Source: Dysosmobacter sp. (lineage in GTDB: Bacteria > Bacillota > Clostridia > Oscillospirales > Oscillospiraceae). From it: a stretch of DNA of 59,365 nucleotides. Position numbers and translations under genes: made by a program. Shown piece by piece: positions 50,470 through 59,365 of the stretch. A model generated the notes under the pieces. The model made no database searches. It was not told the origin of the DNA and saw only the letters and a program-made list of their open reading frames with translations. The stretch lies in assembly GCA_026169195.1 (NCBI GenBank), contig JAPFEH010000018.1, positions 1 through 59,365 of the forward strand, given 5' to 3'. Numbering within the stretch: the first letter of the stretch is position 1; each line of letters begins with the position of its first letter.

Positions 50470-51699
50470 TCATTCGTTCTCTGCCGCAGAGATGCCGGCG
50501 GCACGGCCGGTCGCCCAGGCGATCTGCAGGTTGAATCCGCCGGTATAGGCGTCTACGTCGATCAGTTCTCCTGCAAAGTATAACCCCTTTACAAGCTTTG
50601 ATGCCATGGTCTTCGGGTCGATCTCACCCACCTTTACGCCGCCGGAGGTGACAATGGCATCCGTCACCGGACAGGGGCCCGCAATAGCAACCGGAAAATG
50701 CTTGAACAATTGCAGCAGCCCCCGGCGCTGTTCCTTTTTCAAGTCATGGACCTTCTGGTGCGGCGGGATCTCGGACCATTCCACCATCACCGGAATCAGC
50801 TTTTGCGGCAGCAGGTCATCCAGCGCATTGCAGAAATCGCTGTTGGCGTATTTGGAAAAATCCGCCAGCAGGCGCTTGTCCAGCGTCGCGTCATCCAGCG
50901 CGGGCTTCAAGTCGATTTCCAGCCGGTACGCTTTCTTTTCAAAATTCCGCATATGGGCGGAAGCCGACAAAATCAGCGGGCCGCTGACGCCGAAGTGCGT
51001 GAACAGCAGCTCTCCGAAATCTGTATAAATCTTTTTGTCATTTTCAAACACCGTCAGCCCCACGTTGCGCAGACTCAGCCCCTGAAGCCGTCTGCCCACG
51101 CCGAAATCCCGCAGCGGGACCAGTGAGCCCCGCAGGGGCGTTACCGTGTGGCCCGCCTCGGCAGCCATGCGGTGCCCTTCTCCGGTAGAACCGGTGGCCG
51201 GATAGCTGACGCCGCCGGTGGCAAGGATCACCGCATCGGCCGGATAGCACCGTTTCTCCCCCTTGACGCCGCAGATCGTTCCATCCGTGATCTCAAGGGT
51301 CACCGCCCGGTCCCGCACCAGAGATACGTTCAGCGCCTTCAGCCGCCGCTCCAGCGCGCCACTGACATCAAAGGCACGGTCGCTGACGGGAAACACCCGG
51401 TTTCCCCGCTCGGTCTTCAGGGGCACCCCCATCTGTTCAAAAAACGCAATGGCGTCCCGACCGTCGAATCTGGAAAAGGCACTGTATAAAAATTTCCCGT
51501 TTTTCGGGGTATTGGCCAGCAGTGTCTCCAGCCCCGCGTCATTGGTCACATTGCATCTGCCTTTTCCGGTGATATTCAATTTTTTTCCCAGCCGCTCGTT
51601 GGGTTCCAGCAGGGTCACAGCCGCCCCCCGCTCCGCCGCGCTGACAGCCGCCATCATTCCGGCAGCTCCGCCGCCGACCACTACAATGTTATGCTTCAT
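50470..51699 (-). CDS. HI0933/BaiN-type flavoprotein (NAD(P)/FAD oxidoreductase)
   Basis: A 409-aa flavoprotein with a GGGAAGMMAA FAD-binding start, GKGRCNVTN, VILATGGVSYPATGSTG and the C-terminal GLYFAGELIDVDAYTGGFN. It sits next to cmk-plsC-ispH as in many Clostridia. Physiological substrate unknown, although a relative (BaiN) acts on bile acids. ATG 51699 is best spaced from GGAAAG. Confidence 0.9.
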   Translation of the reverse strand: MKHNIVVVGGGAAGMMAAVSAAERGAAVTLLEPNERLGKKLNITGKGRCNVTNDAGLETLLANTPKNGKFLYSAFSRFDGRDAIAFFEQMGVPLKTERGNRVFPVSDRAFDVSGALERRLKALNVSLVRDRAVTLEITDGTICGVKGEKRCYPADAVILATGGVSYPATGSTGEGHRMAAEAGHTVTPLRGSLVPLRDFGVGRRLQGLSLRNVGLTVFENDKKIYTDFGELLFTHFGVSGPLILSASAHMRNFEKKAYRLEIDLKPALDDATLDKRLLADFSKYANSDFCNALDDLLPQKLIPVMVEWSEIPPHQKVHDLKKEQRRGLLQLFKHFPVAIAGPCPVTDAIVTSGGVKVGEIDPKTMASKLVKGLYFAGELIDVDAYTGGFNLQIAWATGRAAGISAAENE

Positions 51700-52564
51700 C
51701 ATCCATCTTTCCAAACACGCCGTATTCGTTCCAAATATTCTCCAGATCTCCAAACGCTCTGGCAGCGTCGGTGCCCATACGGTATGCCAACGCCACCAGC
51801 AGTGCGTTGACCAACGACAGCGGCGCCACCATGGAGTCCACAAAGGAAATCATCTCACAGGGGGCCAGCAGCGCCGCATCCGACATCTGACAGACCGGAG
51901 AAAGCTCATTATCCGTGACCGCAATGATGGTAGCTCCCCGATCCCGCGCAAACTGCACCGTGTTCACCGTTACTTTGGAATAGCGGGGAAAGCTGATGGC
52001 GATCATCACGTCTCCCGGTCCGATCCGGAACATCTGCTCAAAGATCTCGCCCGCGGCGTTGGATTGGACCAGCGTGACGTTCTCCCGCAGCAGATGCATA
52101 TAAAAATTCAGATATCCTGCCACATAAGCGGAGGACCGGACGCCCAGAATATAAATATGGCGGGCATTTTTGATCCGCTCCACCACATCGTCAAATTGTC
52201 CCCGATCCGCCTGCGCGCTCAATTCCCGCAGCTTTTCCATATCCGACTGCAGCACGGCTCCCAGCAGGTCCTGCCGCTCAAACAGCTCCCCCGCCTGCTG
52301 AATCCGCTGGGTGGAGGTCAGGCGGCTGCGGATCATCTCCTGCAAGGCCCGCTGCATACCGGGATATCCGTCATATCCCAGCTCTGAAGCAAACCGTACC
52401 ACCGTGGATTCGCTGACGCCCACCAGCTTGCCCAGCTTGCTGGCCGTCATGAAAGCCGCCTTATCATAGTGATTCAGGATATATCCGGCAATCCGCTTTT
52501 GTCCCTTGGAAAAGCCGTTCATGTTGCTTTCGATCGTATGTAAAATATGTTTCACCACGGCCAT
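51689..52564 (-). CDS. MurR/RpiR family transcriptional regulator
   Basis: A 291-aa regulator with an N-terminal RpiR HTH (TASKLGKLVGVSESTVVRFA, about 37-56) and a SIS sugar-phosphate-binding domain (about 130-265). It likely senses a sugar phosphate or muropeptide; targets are not visible nearby. Its end overlaps the flavoprotein start. Confidence 0.9.
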   Translation of the reverse strand: MAVVKHILHTIESNMNGFSKGQKRIAGYILNHYDKAAFMTASKLGKLVGVSESTVVRFASELGYDGYPGMQRALQEMIRSRLTSTQRIQQAGELFERQDLLGAVLQSDMEKLRELSAQADRGQFDDVVERIKNARHIYILGVRSSAYVAGYLNFYMHLLRENVTLVQSNAAGEIFEQMFRIGPGDVMIAISFPRYSKVTVNTVQFARDRGATIIAVTDNELSPVCQMSDAALLAPCEMISFVDSMVAPLSLVNALLVALAYRMGTDAARAFGDLENIWNEYGVFGKMDDEA

Positions 52565-52712
52565 CCCCTTTCTCCGGCTGTATGCAAGGCGTCTTTCCCT
52601 GCGTCCTGCCGTATTGTATCACACCACCCGCGAAATTCAAACAGTTTTTGCAGGATTTTTTCCAGAGCTTGCAAAAGAAGGCAGTGACACATCCGTCATG
52701 CACCGCGGCCTG

Positions 52713-53432
52713 CTATCTCTCCGGCGGCACGCCTTTCAGGGCGGCTGTCTCCTGTGCTGTCAAATAGCGCCACCGGCCGCAGGGCAGCTCTCCCAGCTCC
52801 AGCGTGTGTTCCCGAATGCGGCGCAGCCGCTTCACCGTTAACCCGCAGGCGGCGCACATCCGGCGGATCTGCCGGTTTTTTCCCTCATGGATGGTGATGG
52901 ACAGCTCTGCAGTCTGACGGGTCTGCCGCAAAACCTCCACACGGGCAGGACGGATCCGCTCCCCATCCAGATCGGTGATGGCGGACAATCTCCCCGCCGC
53001 CCCCTCCACAGGGCCGAACACGGAAACCAGATACGTCTTTTGGACCTCGCCGCCGGGGTGGAGCAGCCACTGCATCAATTCCCCGTCGTTGGTCATCAGC
53101 AGCAGACCCTCGGAATCCAGATCCAGCCGACCCACAGGGTACACCCGCACCCCGCAGTCCCGCACCAGATCCGCCACCGTTCTGCGGCCCTTTTCATCGG
53201 AAAGCGTGGTCACATAGCCCCGCGGCTTGTTCAACAGCAGGTAGACCGGCTCCGCTTTGGCGCCCAGAGGGACTCCGTCCACCCGGATATCGTCCCGCTC
53301 CGGATCTGCCCGCTGTCCCAGCTCCGCCGGCACGCCATTGACCTGAACGCGCCCTTCCATGATGTAGCTCTCCGCAGCGCGGCGGGAACAGACCCCGGCG
53401 GCGGAGAGCAGCTTTTGCAAACGTTCTTCCAT
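52713..53432 (-). CDS. rluB: RluB/RsuA-type pseudouridine synthase
   Basis: A 239-aa enzyme with an S4 RNA-binding domain (2-60) and the catalytic GRLDLDSEGLLLMTNDGEL. GKNRQIRRM is typical. It probably modifies 23S rRNA; RsuA (16S) is the alternative. Confidence 0.92.
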   Translation of the reverse strand: MEERLQKLLSAAGVCSRRAAESYIMEGRVQVNGVPAELGQRADPERDDIRVDGVPLGAKAEPVYLLLNKPRGYVTTLSDEKGRRTVADLVRDCGVRVYPVGRLDLDSEGLLLMTNDGELMQWLLHPGGEVQKTYLVSVFGPVEGAAGRLSAITDLDGERIRPARVEVLRQTRQTAELSITIHEGKNRQIRRMCAACGLTVKRLRRIREHTLELGELPCGRWRYLTAQETAALKGVPPER

Positions 53433-53444
53433 ATGTCAATCCTT

Positions 53445-54530
53445 CTATCTGGGTAATTTCAAAACAGACAAGGCAGACTCCGTGCGGGGCGCCGCATATG
53501 CCCCGCACAGCACCCCGATCCGTCCGATCTCTCTGCCGTCCAGCAAAAAAACTGCCTCTCCCAAGGAAGTCCCGGCAGCCAGCGGCGCTGTCAGCGGGCG
53601 GGAAAGCTCCAGCGTCATCTCCACCTGCTCTCCCGCCGCCACCGGCCATGAAAAATCCGCAGCCGCCACCAGAGGCACCGTTCCGGAAAGGCTTCCCGAC
53701 ACGGCAGCCTGCCGCAGAGGCTGTCCCAAAACCGCCAGACGTTGGGCGGGATAGGCCGCAAATCCGTACTCATACAGCGTTTGATGGTCTGCCCAGTCGT
53801 TTCCGTCCTGCAAGGTCACCGCCACCAGCCGCTGTCCGTTTTTCTCCATGCAGCTGACCAATGTGCGTCCCGCCGCTCTGGTGTAGCCGGTTTTCAAGCC
53901 GATACAGCCTTCCAGACGGGAGAGCAGTTTATTGTGGTTGGTCATGGTGCGGCCGCCGATGGTCACGCTGCGGGTGGAAACGATCCGGGCAAAGGTCTCG
54001 TTTTTCATGGCGGCGCACGCCAGCACTGCCATATCCCGCGCAGTGGAATAGTGCTCCTCTGCATCCAGTCCGTTGGGATTTGCAAAGGAGCTGTTGTCCA
54101 TGCCCAGTTCCTTGGCAGTCTCATTCATTTTCTGCACGAACCGTGCCTGTCCTCTGCCGACATGCTCCGCGATGGCAACCGCGGCGTCGTTGCCGGAGCA
54201 GAGCATCAGTCCGTAAAGCAGGGTCTCCAGCGTCAGCTGCTCCCCTTCCCGGAGATACATGGAAGACCCCTCCGTAAAGGCAGCCTCCCGACTGACGGTC
54301 ACGGTCTCGGAAAGGTCTCCCTCCCGAATCGCCACCAGCGCCGTCAGGATCTTCGTGGTGCTGGCAATCAGCATCCGGGCGTCCGCGTTTTGCTCATACA
54401 GCACCCTTCCGCTGTCCGCATCCATCAAAATCGCGGCGGAAGCCGAAGTGCCCACGGCTCCCGCCTGACAAGGGAATATACCAAACAGTACCAGAGCCGC
54501 AGCCATGATAGCTGAAATGCGCTTGTACAT
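53445..54530 (-). CDS. dacF: D-alanyl-D-alanine carboxypeptidase (DacF/PBP5 type)
   Basis: A 361-aa secreted penicillin-binding protein. It has a signal peptide ending near AGAVG, the SxxK motif STTK, SGN (CSGNDAAVA) and KTG (LKTGYT), then a beta domain. It trims peptidoglycan stems; in Bacillus DacF acts during sporulation. Its place beside gerW supports that. Confidence 0.9.
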   Translation of the reverse strand: MYKRISAIMAAALVLFGIFPCQAGAVGTSASAAILMDADSGRVLYEQNADARMLIASTTKILTALVAIREGDLSETVTVSREAAFTEGSSMYLREGEQLTLETLLYGLMLCSGNDAAVAIAEHVGRGQARFVQKMNETAKELGMDNSSFANPNGLDAEEHYSTARDMAVLACAAMKNETFARIVSTRSVTIGGRTMTNHNKLLSRLEGCIGLKTGYTRAAGRTLVSCMEKNGQRLVAVTLQDGNDWADHQTLYEYGFAAYPAQRLAVLGQPLRQAAVSGSLSGTVPLVAAADFSWPVAAGEQVEMTLELSRPLTAPLAAGTSLGEAVFLLDGREIGRIGVLCGAYAAPRTESALSVLKLPR

Positions 54531-54575
54531 TGCTCCATCACCTCATTTGCTCACAGTGATGGTAGTATACCCTTA

Positions 54576-54974
54576 TCAGAGGATTTCTTTTTCTTTCTTT
54601 TTGTCGATAATTTTTTCCACTTTGTCCACGATCTCCGGAGCCATGTCCACAATGCGGTCCACGGTGCTCATGGGCGCCGCCGCCACCGGCAGCATACGGG
54701 TCGTTCCGTCCTTGATGACCAGAAACGCCACCGGATCGATCTTCACACCGGCGCCCGCGCCGCCGCCGAAATTGGAGGCGGCATTTTTTCCGTAATCTCC
54801 GCCGCCGCCACCGAAGCCGAAGCTGATTTTGGAAATGGGAATCAGCGTCACGCCGTCCGGCGTCGTAATGGGTTGACCGACGATGGTATTGGTATCAGCC
54901 ATGGCATGGACCTTGTCCATGGTGGAACGCAGCAGCTCTGCCAGAGGATCTTTTTTCTCCGTTGTATTGTCCAT
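54576..54974 (-). CDS. gerW: GerW (YtfJ) family spore protein
   Basis: A 132-aa protein with VGQPITTPDGVTLIPISK and a glycine-rich GFGGGGGDYG stretch, the YtfJ/GerW hallmark, needed for normal germination in Bacillus. ATG 54974 or 54986 could start it; the first is too close to AAAGG. Confidence 0.9.
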   Translation of the reverse strand: MDNTTEKKDPLAELLRSTMDKVHAMADTNTIVGQPITTPDGVTLIPISKISFGFGGGGGDYGKNAASNFGGGAGAGVKIDPVAFLVIKDGTTRMLPVAAAPMSTVDRIVDMAPEIVDKVEKIIDKKKEKEIL

Positions 54975-54992
54975 CTTGTGAACCATCCTTTC

Positions 54993-55637
54993 TTATGCCG
55001 CCGGCTGCTGAACCGGGGCTGTTTTTGCTTGCTTTTTCTGAAACCTCAGGAACCAGCGGAGCACCGGAACGGCAATTCCGGCAGCTACGCCCAGCAGCGT
55101 TCCGATCCGTGCGGAGATCCCGAGCCGGATCTCCATGACAGTGTTCCCGCTGTCAAAATCAATATCCGTATGGATCCGCGGATCCGGAATCTGCAAGAGC
55201 CGTTCCAAAACCGGCATTCCTGTCCAAATGGCAGCTTGCAGATATCCATAGTGTTCCGCCGTTTCTGCCGGATCGGCAGCGCCGCCCAAAATCAAGCGGA
55301 TCTGCAAAGGGTCGATCCGGATTCCGCGGCGCGTCCGGTCAAGTGTCCGCTTCAAGGGCTGCCACAGCGCAGCGGCAGCGTCCTTCACATCGTTCCAGTC
55401 TATTTTCGGGAGCTTTCTTCCGGTACGCGCCGCTTGTTCCTCTCCGCTCCGCTCAGATGGCTGCGCTTCCGTTTTCTGCGGGCGCTCCTGAGGCGAAACG
55501 ATCGGAAAGGAAAAGGGGCCAAGGCGCACGTCTGCTCTGGCGGTTCCGCCTTGATATACCACCTGTACGCCAATACGCACCTGACACAGAATCAGCACTG
55601 CGCAAAGCAGGATCCCAAGCACCCATAGTACCGTCAA
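54993..55637 (-). CDS. DUF2953 family protein
   Basis: A 214-aa protein with an N-terminal transmembrane helix, a charged linker (ERPQKTEAQPSERSGEE) and a small C-terminal helix. DUF2953 genes nearly always neighbour gerW in Clostridia, suggesting a sporulation role. Function unknown. Confidence 0.82.
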   Translation of the reverse strand: MTVLWVLGILLCAVLILCQVRIGVQVVYQGGTARADVRLGPFSFPIVSPQERPQKTEAQPSERSGEEQAARTGRKLPKIDWNDVKDAAAALWQPLKRTLDRTRRGIRIDPLQIRLILGGAADPAETAEHYGYLQAAIWTGMPVLERLLQIPDPRIHTDIDFDSGNTVMEIRLGISARIGTLLGVAAGIAVPVLRWFLRFQKKQAKTAPVQQPAA

Positions 55638-55673
55638 AGCCCATCACCTCTCTCTTTCCCTTTCCGCAGGCTT

Positions 55674-56270
55674 TCAGACGCTGTCTCCGCCCGCCTCTTT
55701 TCCGGCAGACGGGTCGATCAGTTCTCCGGTCTCGCTCAAGCGCATCTGCCCCTCTCCTCCAAGATCCGGCATCTCCGGCAGATCCTCCAGACTGGTGAGG
55801 TGAAACGCCCGCAAAAACTGTCGGGTCGTCCGGTACAGCCGCGGTCTGCCGGGCACCTGCAGCCGTCCGCATTCCTCAATCAGCTGGCGTTCCTGCAGCA
55901 GTCCCATGGTATAGGCGCTGTCCACTCCGCGGATCTGATCGACATACGCTCTGGTGGTCGGCTGATAATAGGCAATGATGGTCAGCACCTCCAGAGCCGG
56001 CTGACTCAGCTTGGCAGGCTTCCGGATTTCAAAGGCCCGCCGGATCAGATCCGCATAATCCGGTGCGGAGCAAAGCTGCCAGCTGTCCTCCATGTGCAGC
56101 AGACGAACCCCCCGTCGTTCGTAGGCATAATGGTCCATCAGTCCATGCAGCACCTGCTCCACCGTGGGACGATCCATATCCATGGCAGCACAGATGCGGT
56201 CCACAGGGATCGGTTCTCCGGACGCAAACAGGATGCCCTCGATGGCAGATTCAATTTCCTTCATCTCCAT
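55674..56270 (-). CDS. scpB: Segregation and condensation protein B
   Basis: A 198-aa winged-helix protein beginning EIESAIEGILFASGEPI and containing TRAYVDQIRGVDS. It bridges ScpA and SMC in chromosome condensation. Confidence 0.95.
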   Translation of the reverse strand: MEMKEIESAIEGILFASGEPIPVDRICAAMDMDRPTVEQVLHGLMDHYAYERRGVRLLHMEDSWQLCSAPDYADLIRRAFEIRKPAKLSQPALEVLTIIAYYQPTTRAYVDQIRGVDSAYTMGLLQERQLIEECGRLQVPGRPRLYRTTRQFLRAFHLTSLEDLPEMPDLGGEGQMRLSETGELIDPSAGKEAGGDSV

Positions 56271-56282
56271 GGATACGCCTCC

Positions 56283-57065
56283 CTAAAAGGTCAGATGATC
56301 GGGGATCTCCCCCTCCTGCCGAACCGTGCAGTCCGTTTCAGATCCGGCCAGATGCAGCACATGAGCCTTACAAAGCTCCAGCACCGCCAGAAAGGTGGCA
56401 ACCACCTCGCTGCGGCTACGATTTCCGCGAAACAGCAGCCGGAATCGGGTGATCCCCTCCTCTTTCAGCCGCCGCAGGATCTCTCTGGCCTTGCTTTCCA
56501 CCGGATACGGTTCATGCTGCACGATTTCCCGAAAAGCGGCTTTCGGAGGCGGCAGCACCCGTTCGGCACGGCTTTGGATCTCCGCCATTGCTAAAATCAG
56601 ATCTGCTTTCTCCTGCTCATATTCATAGATCCTGCCCCGCTTCACCGGCTCAGGGCCACGGGTTATGATGTTGCGCCCGAACTCCCCCATCGGCTCCAGC
56701 CGTCGGGCCAGCTCCTTGATGCACAGATACTTCTCACTCCGCCGCCGTTCCTCCAGAGATTGGATCAGGGCGTCCATTTCGCTCTGCGTCTCTTCATCCT
56801 CGATCGCCAGCAGCATCCGGGTCTTTAGATACACCAAATGGGAGGCCATGGTCACAAACTCGCTGGCAACTTCCAGATCCATCTTCTGCCGCTGCTCCAG
56901 CCAGTGAATATACTGGTCGCAAATCAGGGAAATGGAGATATCCTGAATCTCCATCTTATTTTTGCCCAGCAAAAACAAAATGAGATCCAAAGGCCCCTCA
57001 AAGTCCTGCATTTCCTCCGTTCGGGAGCGGACTACCTTTTCCAGTTTGAATACAGGGTTCTCCAA
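56283..57065 (-). CDS. scpA: Segregation and condensation protein A
   Basis: A 260-aa kleisin with FEGPLDLILFLLGKNKMEIQ near the start and a C-terminal winged helix. It lies 12 bases upstream of scpB. Confidence 0.95.
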   Translation of the reverse strand: MENPVFKLEKVVRSRTEEMQDFEGPLDLILFLLGKNKMEIQDISISLICDQYIHWLEQRQKMDLEVASEFVTMASHLVYLKTRMLLAIEDEETQSEMDALIQSLEERRRSEKYLCIKELARRLEPMGEFGRNIITRGPEPVKRGRIYEYEQEKADLILAMAEIQSRAERVLPPPKAAFREIVQHEPYPVESKAREILRRLKEEGITRFRLLFRGNRSRSEVVATFLAVLELCKAHVLHLAGSETDCTVRQEGEIPDHLTF

Positions 57066-57075
57066 CGGTCACACC

Positions 57076-57735
57076 TCAAAAAAACAAGTCCAGCAAAAAG
57101 CTGTATACATCGAAAATCGCGCCGCTGATGAAACTGCCCGTCAGGCCCATCCAAGAAAGCGCCAGCAGCACCAGCATCCCATAGCGCTCATAGCGCATCA
57201 GCATCATATAAGCCCGGTCCGGCAGCAGCACCGCCAGCACCTTGGAACCGTCCAGCGGCGGAATGGGCAGCAGGTTGAAAAGCCCCAGCCCCACAGACAG
57301 GGGCGCCGCGGTATATACGCAAAAGGAAAATACCGTCTCCCACCCTGCTGTATAGGGGGCATAAAGATAGATTCCCTTTCCCACTGCCAGCAGACACAGC
57401 GCCAAAAGAAAATTGGAAACAGGTCCGGCCAGCGCCGTGAGCGCCATGCCCTGTTTGGGCTTTTTGAAATAACCCGGATTGACCGGCACCGCCTTGGCCC
57501 AGCCAAAGCCCGCCGCAAACATCATAAAAAGCCCCAGCCAGTCAATGTGCCGCAAGGGATTCAGCGACAGCCGCCGCATCCGCTTGGCTGTGGGATCTCC
57601 CAGTGCCAAAGCCGCCAGACCGTGGCACGTCTCATGGACTGTCAGGCACATAAACACCGCCGCCAGCCGCAAAACCGCGCTTTGCAGAGATGCGATATCC
57701 AGCGCGTGCAGTAAATTTTCCAAATAATACAGCAT
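57076..57735 (-). CDS. Site-2 protease family (M50) metallopeptidase
   Basis: A 219-aa membrane protease with HETCH (HExxH) in helix I and NLLPIPPLDG in the second metal-site helix. Members cut membrane-bound regulators; substrate unknown. The gene order protease-scpA-scpB is widespread. Confidence 0.92.
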   Translation of the reverse strand: MLYYLENLLHALDIASLQSAVLRLAAVFMCLTVHETCHGLAALALGDPTAKRMRRLSLNPLRHIDWLGLFMMFAAGFGWAKAVPVNPGYFKKPKQGMALTALAGPVSNFLLALCLLAVGKGIYLYAPYTAGWETVFSFCVYTAAPLSVGLGLFNLLPIPPLDGSKVLAVLLPDRAYMMLMRYERYGMLVLLALSWMGLTGSFISGAIFDVYSFLLDLFF

Positions 57736-57776
57736 GGCCTTCTCCTGTCATCCATACTACCCCAGTATAGAATCGT

Positions 57777-57805
57777 ATTATACCAGAAAGTCCCTAAAAA
57801 CACAA
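57777..57805 (-). promoter_or_regulatory. Sigma-A promoter of the site-2 protease-scpAB cluster
   Basis: On the minus strand TTGTGT (57805-57800), 17 bases, then TATAAT (57782-57777). Confidence 0.75.
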
Positions 57806-57865
57806 GCGTTTCCCCGCTTCCTTCCCTTCCGGCTCTGAGCCTCAGGCTTTCTGCAGGTTTCTAAA

Positions 57866-57900
57866 AAAGCGTCCGGGAAATCTGCTTCCCCGGACGCTTT
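57866..57900 (-). terminator. Terminator after tsf
   Basis: AAAGCGTCCGGG pairs with CCCGGACGCTTT around an 11-base loop; T-run on the minus strand. Confidence 0.88.
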
Positions 57901-57953
57901 CTCAGTCATGCTCTTTAGAAAATGTGCTTATTTTGATTGGGACGAGCGCAAAA

Positions 57954-58871
57954 TCAGCCCTTCACCATGGAAGCGATCTCAGCAGCGAAATTCTCTTCCT
58001 TCTTCTCGATGCCCTCGCCCTTTTCAAAACGAACGGCGTTCTTGAAGGTGATGGCGCCGCCCAGCTCCTTGGCAGCAGCAGCCAGATACTTCTCCACGGT
58101 CAGGCTGTTGTCCTTGACGAACTCCTGCTGCAGCAGGCAGTTTTCAGCATAGAACTTGTTCAGCTTGCCCATGACGATCTTCTCGCGGACCTGCTCGGGC
58201 TTGCTGGCCATCTTGGGATCGTTCTCCATCTGGACCATCATGATCTTCTTTTCTTCATCCAGCACGTCCTGCGTGACCTGTGCCTTGTCCCAGAAGCGGG
58301 GATTCAGCGCGGCGATCTGCATAGCGACATCCTTGCCGGCCTCTTCCACCTTCTCAGCAGACAGTCCGGTCTCCAGATTCACCAGAACACCGATCTTGCC
58401 GCCGGCATGGACATAAGCCACGGAAACGCCCTCTGCGAAGCGGGCAAAACGGCGTACCTTGATGTTCTCGCCGATCACCAGAACCATCTCCTGCTGCTGC
58501 TGTTCCACAGTCAGCTCGCTGCCGCTGTACTTGCAGGCCATCAGAGCGTCCATATCAGCAGGGTTCTCCTTGGCGACGGTAGCAGCCACGCCCTTGACGA
58601 ACTCCACAAACTTCTCATTCTTGCCCACGAAGTCGGTCTCGGCATTGACCTCGACCACCACGCCCACGCCGTCGATCACGGCAGCGTAAGCCATGCCCTC
58701 TGCGGCAATGCGGCCGGCCTTCTTGGCGGAAGCGGCCAGACCCTTTTCACGCAGATACTCAACGGCCTTGTCCATATCGCCGTCAGACTCGGTCAGAGCC
58801 TTCTTGCAATCCATCATGCCCACGCCGGTCATTTCGCGCAGGTTCTTTACATCAGCTGCGGTAAAAGCCAT
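57954..58871 (-). CDS. tsf: Translation elongation factor Ts
   Basis: A 305-aa nucleotide exchange factor for EF-Tu. The start is MAFTAADVKNLREMTGVGMMDCKKAL and the core motif is VNAETDFVGKNEKF. Standard length. Confidence 0.97.
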   Translation of the reverse strand: MAFTAADVKNLREMTGVGMMDCKKALTESDGDMDKAVEYLREKGLAASAKKAGRIAAEGMAYAAVIDGVGVVVEVNAETDFVGKNEKFVEFVKGVAATVAKENPADMDALMACKYSGSELTVEQQQQEMVLVIGENIKVRRFARFAEGVSVAYVHAGGKIGVLVNLETGLSAEKVEEAGKDVAMQIAALNPRFWDKAQVTQDVLDEEKKIMMVQMENDPKMASKPEQVREKIVMGKLNKFYAENCLLQQEFVKDNSLTVEKYLAAAAKELGGAITFKNAVRFEKGEGIEKKEENFAAEIASMVKG

Positions 58872-58924
58872 GTTTCTTTCCTCCCAATTTATATGGTATC
58901 AAACGCTTTGCGTCTGAACGTCTC

Positions 58925-59365
58925 TTACTGAGCGTCCTCGGCCTTCTCTTCGACAGCCTCGGTCTGCTCGCCCTGCTTGCCCTCCAGCACGGCGTTGGCC
59001 ATGATGGAAGAAATCAGCTTGATGGCGCGGATGGCGTCATCGTTGCCGGGGATCACATAATCGATCTCATCGGGATCGCAGTTGGTATCGGCGATGGCCA
59101 CAACAGGAATCCCCAGCTTGTGGGCCTCGGCAATGGCGTTGCGCTCCTTGCGGGTATCCACGATAAACAGAGCGCCGGGCAGCTTCTTCATTTCCTTCAC
59201 GCCGCCCAGATACTTCTCCAGCTTGGCGATCTCGCCCATGTGCTTCATGACTTCCTTCTTGGGCAGCATATCAAAGGTGCCGTCCTCCTGCATGGCCTTG
59301 AGCTGATTCAGCCGGTCCACGCGGGTGCGCATGGTCTTGAAGTTGGTCATCATGCCGCCCAGCCA
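58925..59365 (-). CDS. rpsB: Ribosomal protein S2, 3' part (partial)
   Basis: The last 146 codons of S2, from [12 protein letters not shown] to an acidic tail. [18 protein letters not shown] and the final [11 protein letters not shown] are S2 signatures. The 5' end is beyond the window. It is cotranscribed with tsf, 53 bases downstream. Confidence 0.97.
   Translation of the reverse strand, partial: WLGGMMTNFKTMRTRVDRLNQLKAMQEDGTFDMLPKKEVMKHMGEIAKLEKYLGGVKEMKKLPGALFIVDTRKERNAIAEAHKLGIPVVAIADTNCDPDEIDYVIPGNDDAIRAIKLISSIMANAVLEGKQGEQTEAVEEKAEDAQ

Noticed and set aside
1-59365. CRISPR arrays, tRNA and rRNA genes
   Set aside because: No regular spaced repeats, tRNA cloverleafs or rRNA sequence were recognised by eye.

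Overview
The window is a piece of a spore-forming Clostridia chromosome. The best guess is an Oscillospiraceae-type gut anaerobe (Flavonifractor/Lawsonibacter/Dysosmobacter-like). This rests on the GC-rich backbone, a SipL homologue, a fused ispH-S1 gene, a butyryl-CoA:acetate CoA-transferase-like gene and Clostridia gene order. The genus is inference.

Bases 1 to about 13,743 are a lower-GC accessory island whose left end lies outside the window. The headline cargo is a tight six-gene operon (90-7981): a WYL-domain regulator, a dynamin-like GTPase, a glycine-rich membrane protein, a HerA/FtsK-type ATPase, a WHH-type HNH nuclease toxin and a SUKH (SMI1/KNR4) immunity protein. I know of no described system with this combination. 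It is the main candidate for a new anti-phage or toxin-delivery system. Behind it come an HTH/Cys-rich protein and an excisionase-like protein (8098-8619), a mini-relaxase with a MobC-like protein and a candidate oriT hairpin (8688-9474), a 665-aa primase/helicase-like protein with no P-loop (9917-11914), and an AbrB-type antitoxin with a HipA/CtkA-like kinase behind a promoter carrying a perfect palindrome (11946-13346). Two short SHOCT-like paralogues (9529-9681, 13413-13532) sit in the same island.

The island ends inside spoIVA. The gene matches SpoIVA for about 400 residues, then runs into 65 unrelated codons of island DNA, so the C-terminal domain is lost. The sigma-E promoter of spoIVA is still present. 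Its two partner genes are intact nearby: sipL (21425-22963, with its own sigma-E-like promoter) and a 24-codon spoVM (23018-23092).

The remaining DNA (15-59 kb) is conserved chromosome. A polar amino acid ABC transporter (15215-17563) and two ion transporters (18788-21374) are followed by a long minus-strand block. That block resembles the Bacillus yicC-remA-gmk-rpoZ-priA-def-fmt-rsmB-rlmN-prpC-prkC-rsgA-spoVM cluster, with sipL at its end and coaBC missing between rpoZ and priA. Next come cdaA-cdaR (c-di-AMP synthesis), a cysteine desulfurase with a DUF3343 protein, carD-ispD-ispF, a CoA-transferase, an ECF sigma factor with a membrane partner, the fused ispH-S1 gene with plsC, cmk and a flavoprotein, an RpiR regulator, an rluB-dacF-gerW-scpB-scpA-site-2-protease cluster, and tsf with a partial rpsB. 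Three MEP isoprenoid genes (ispD, ispF, ispH) lie within 7 kb. No tRNA, rRNA or CRISPR array was seen.
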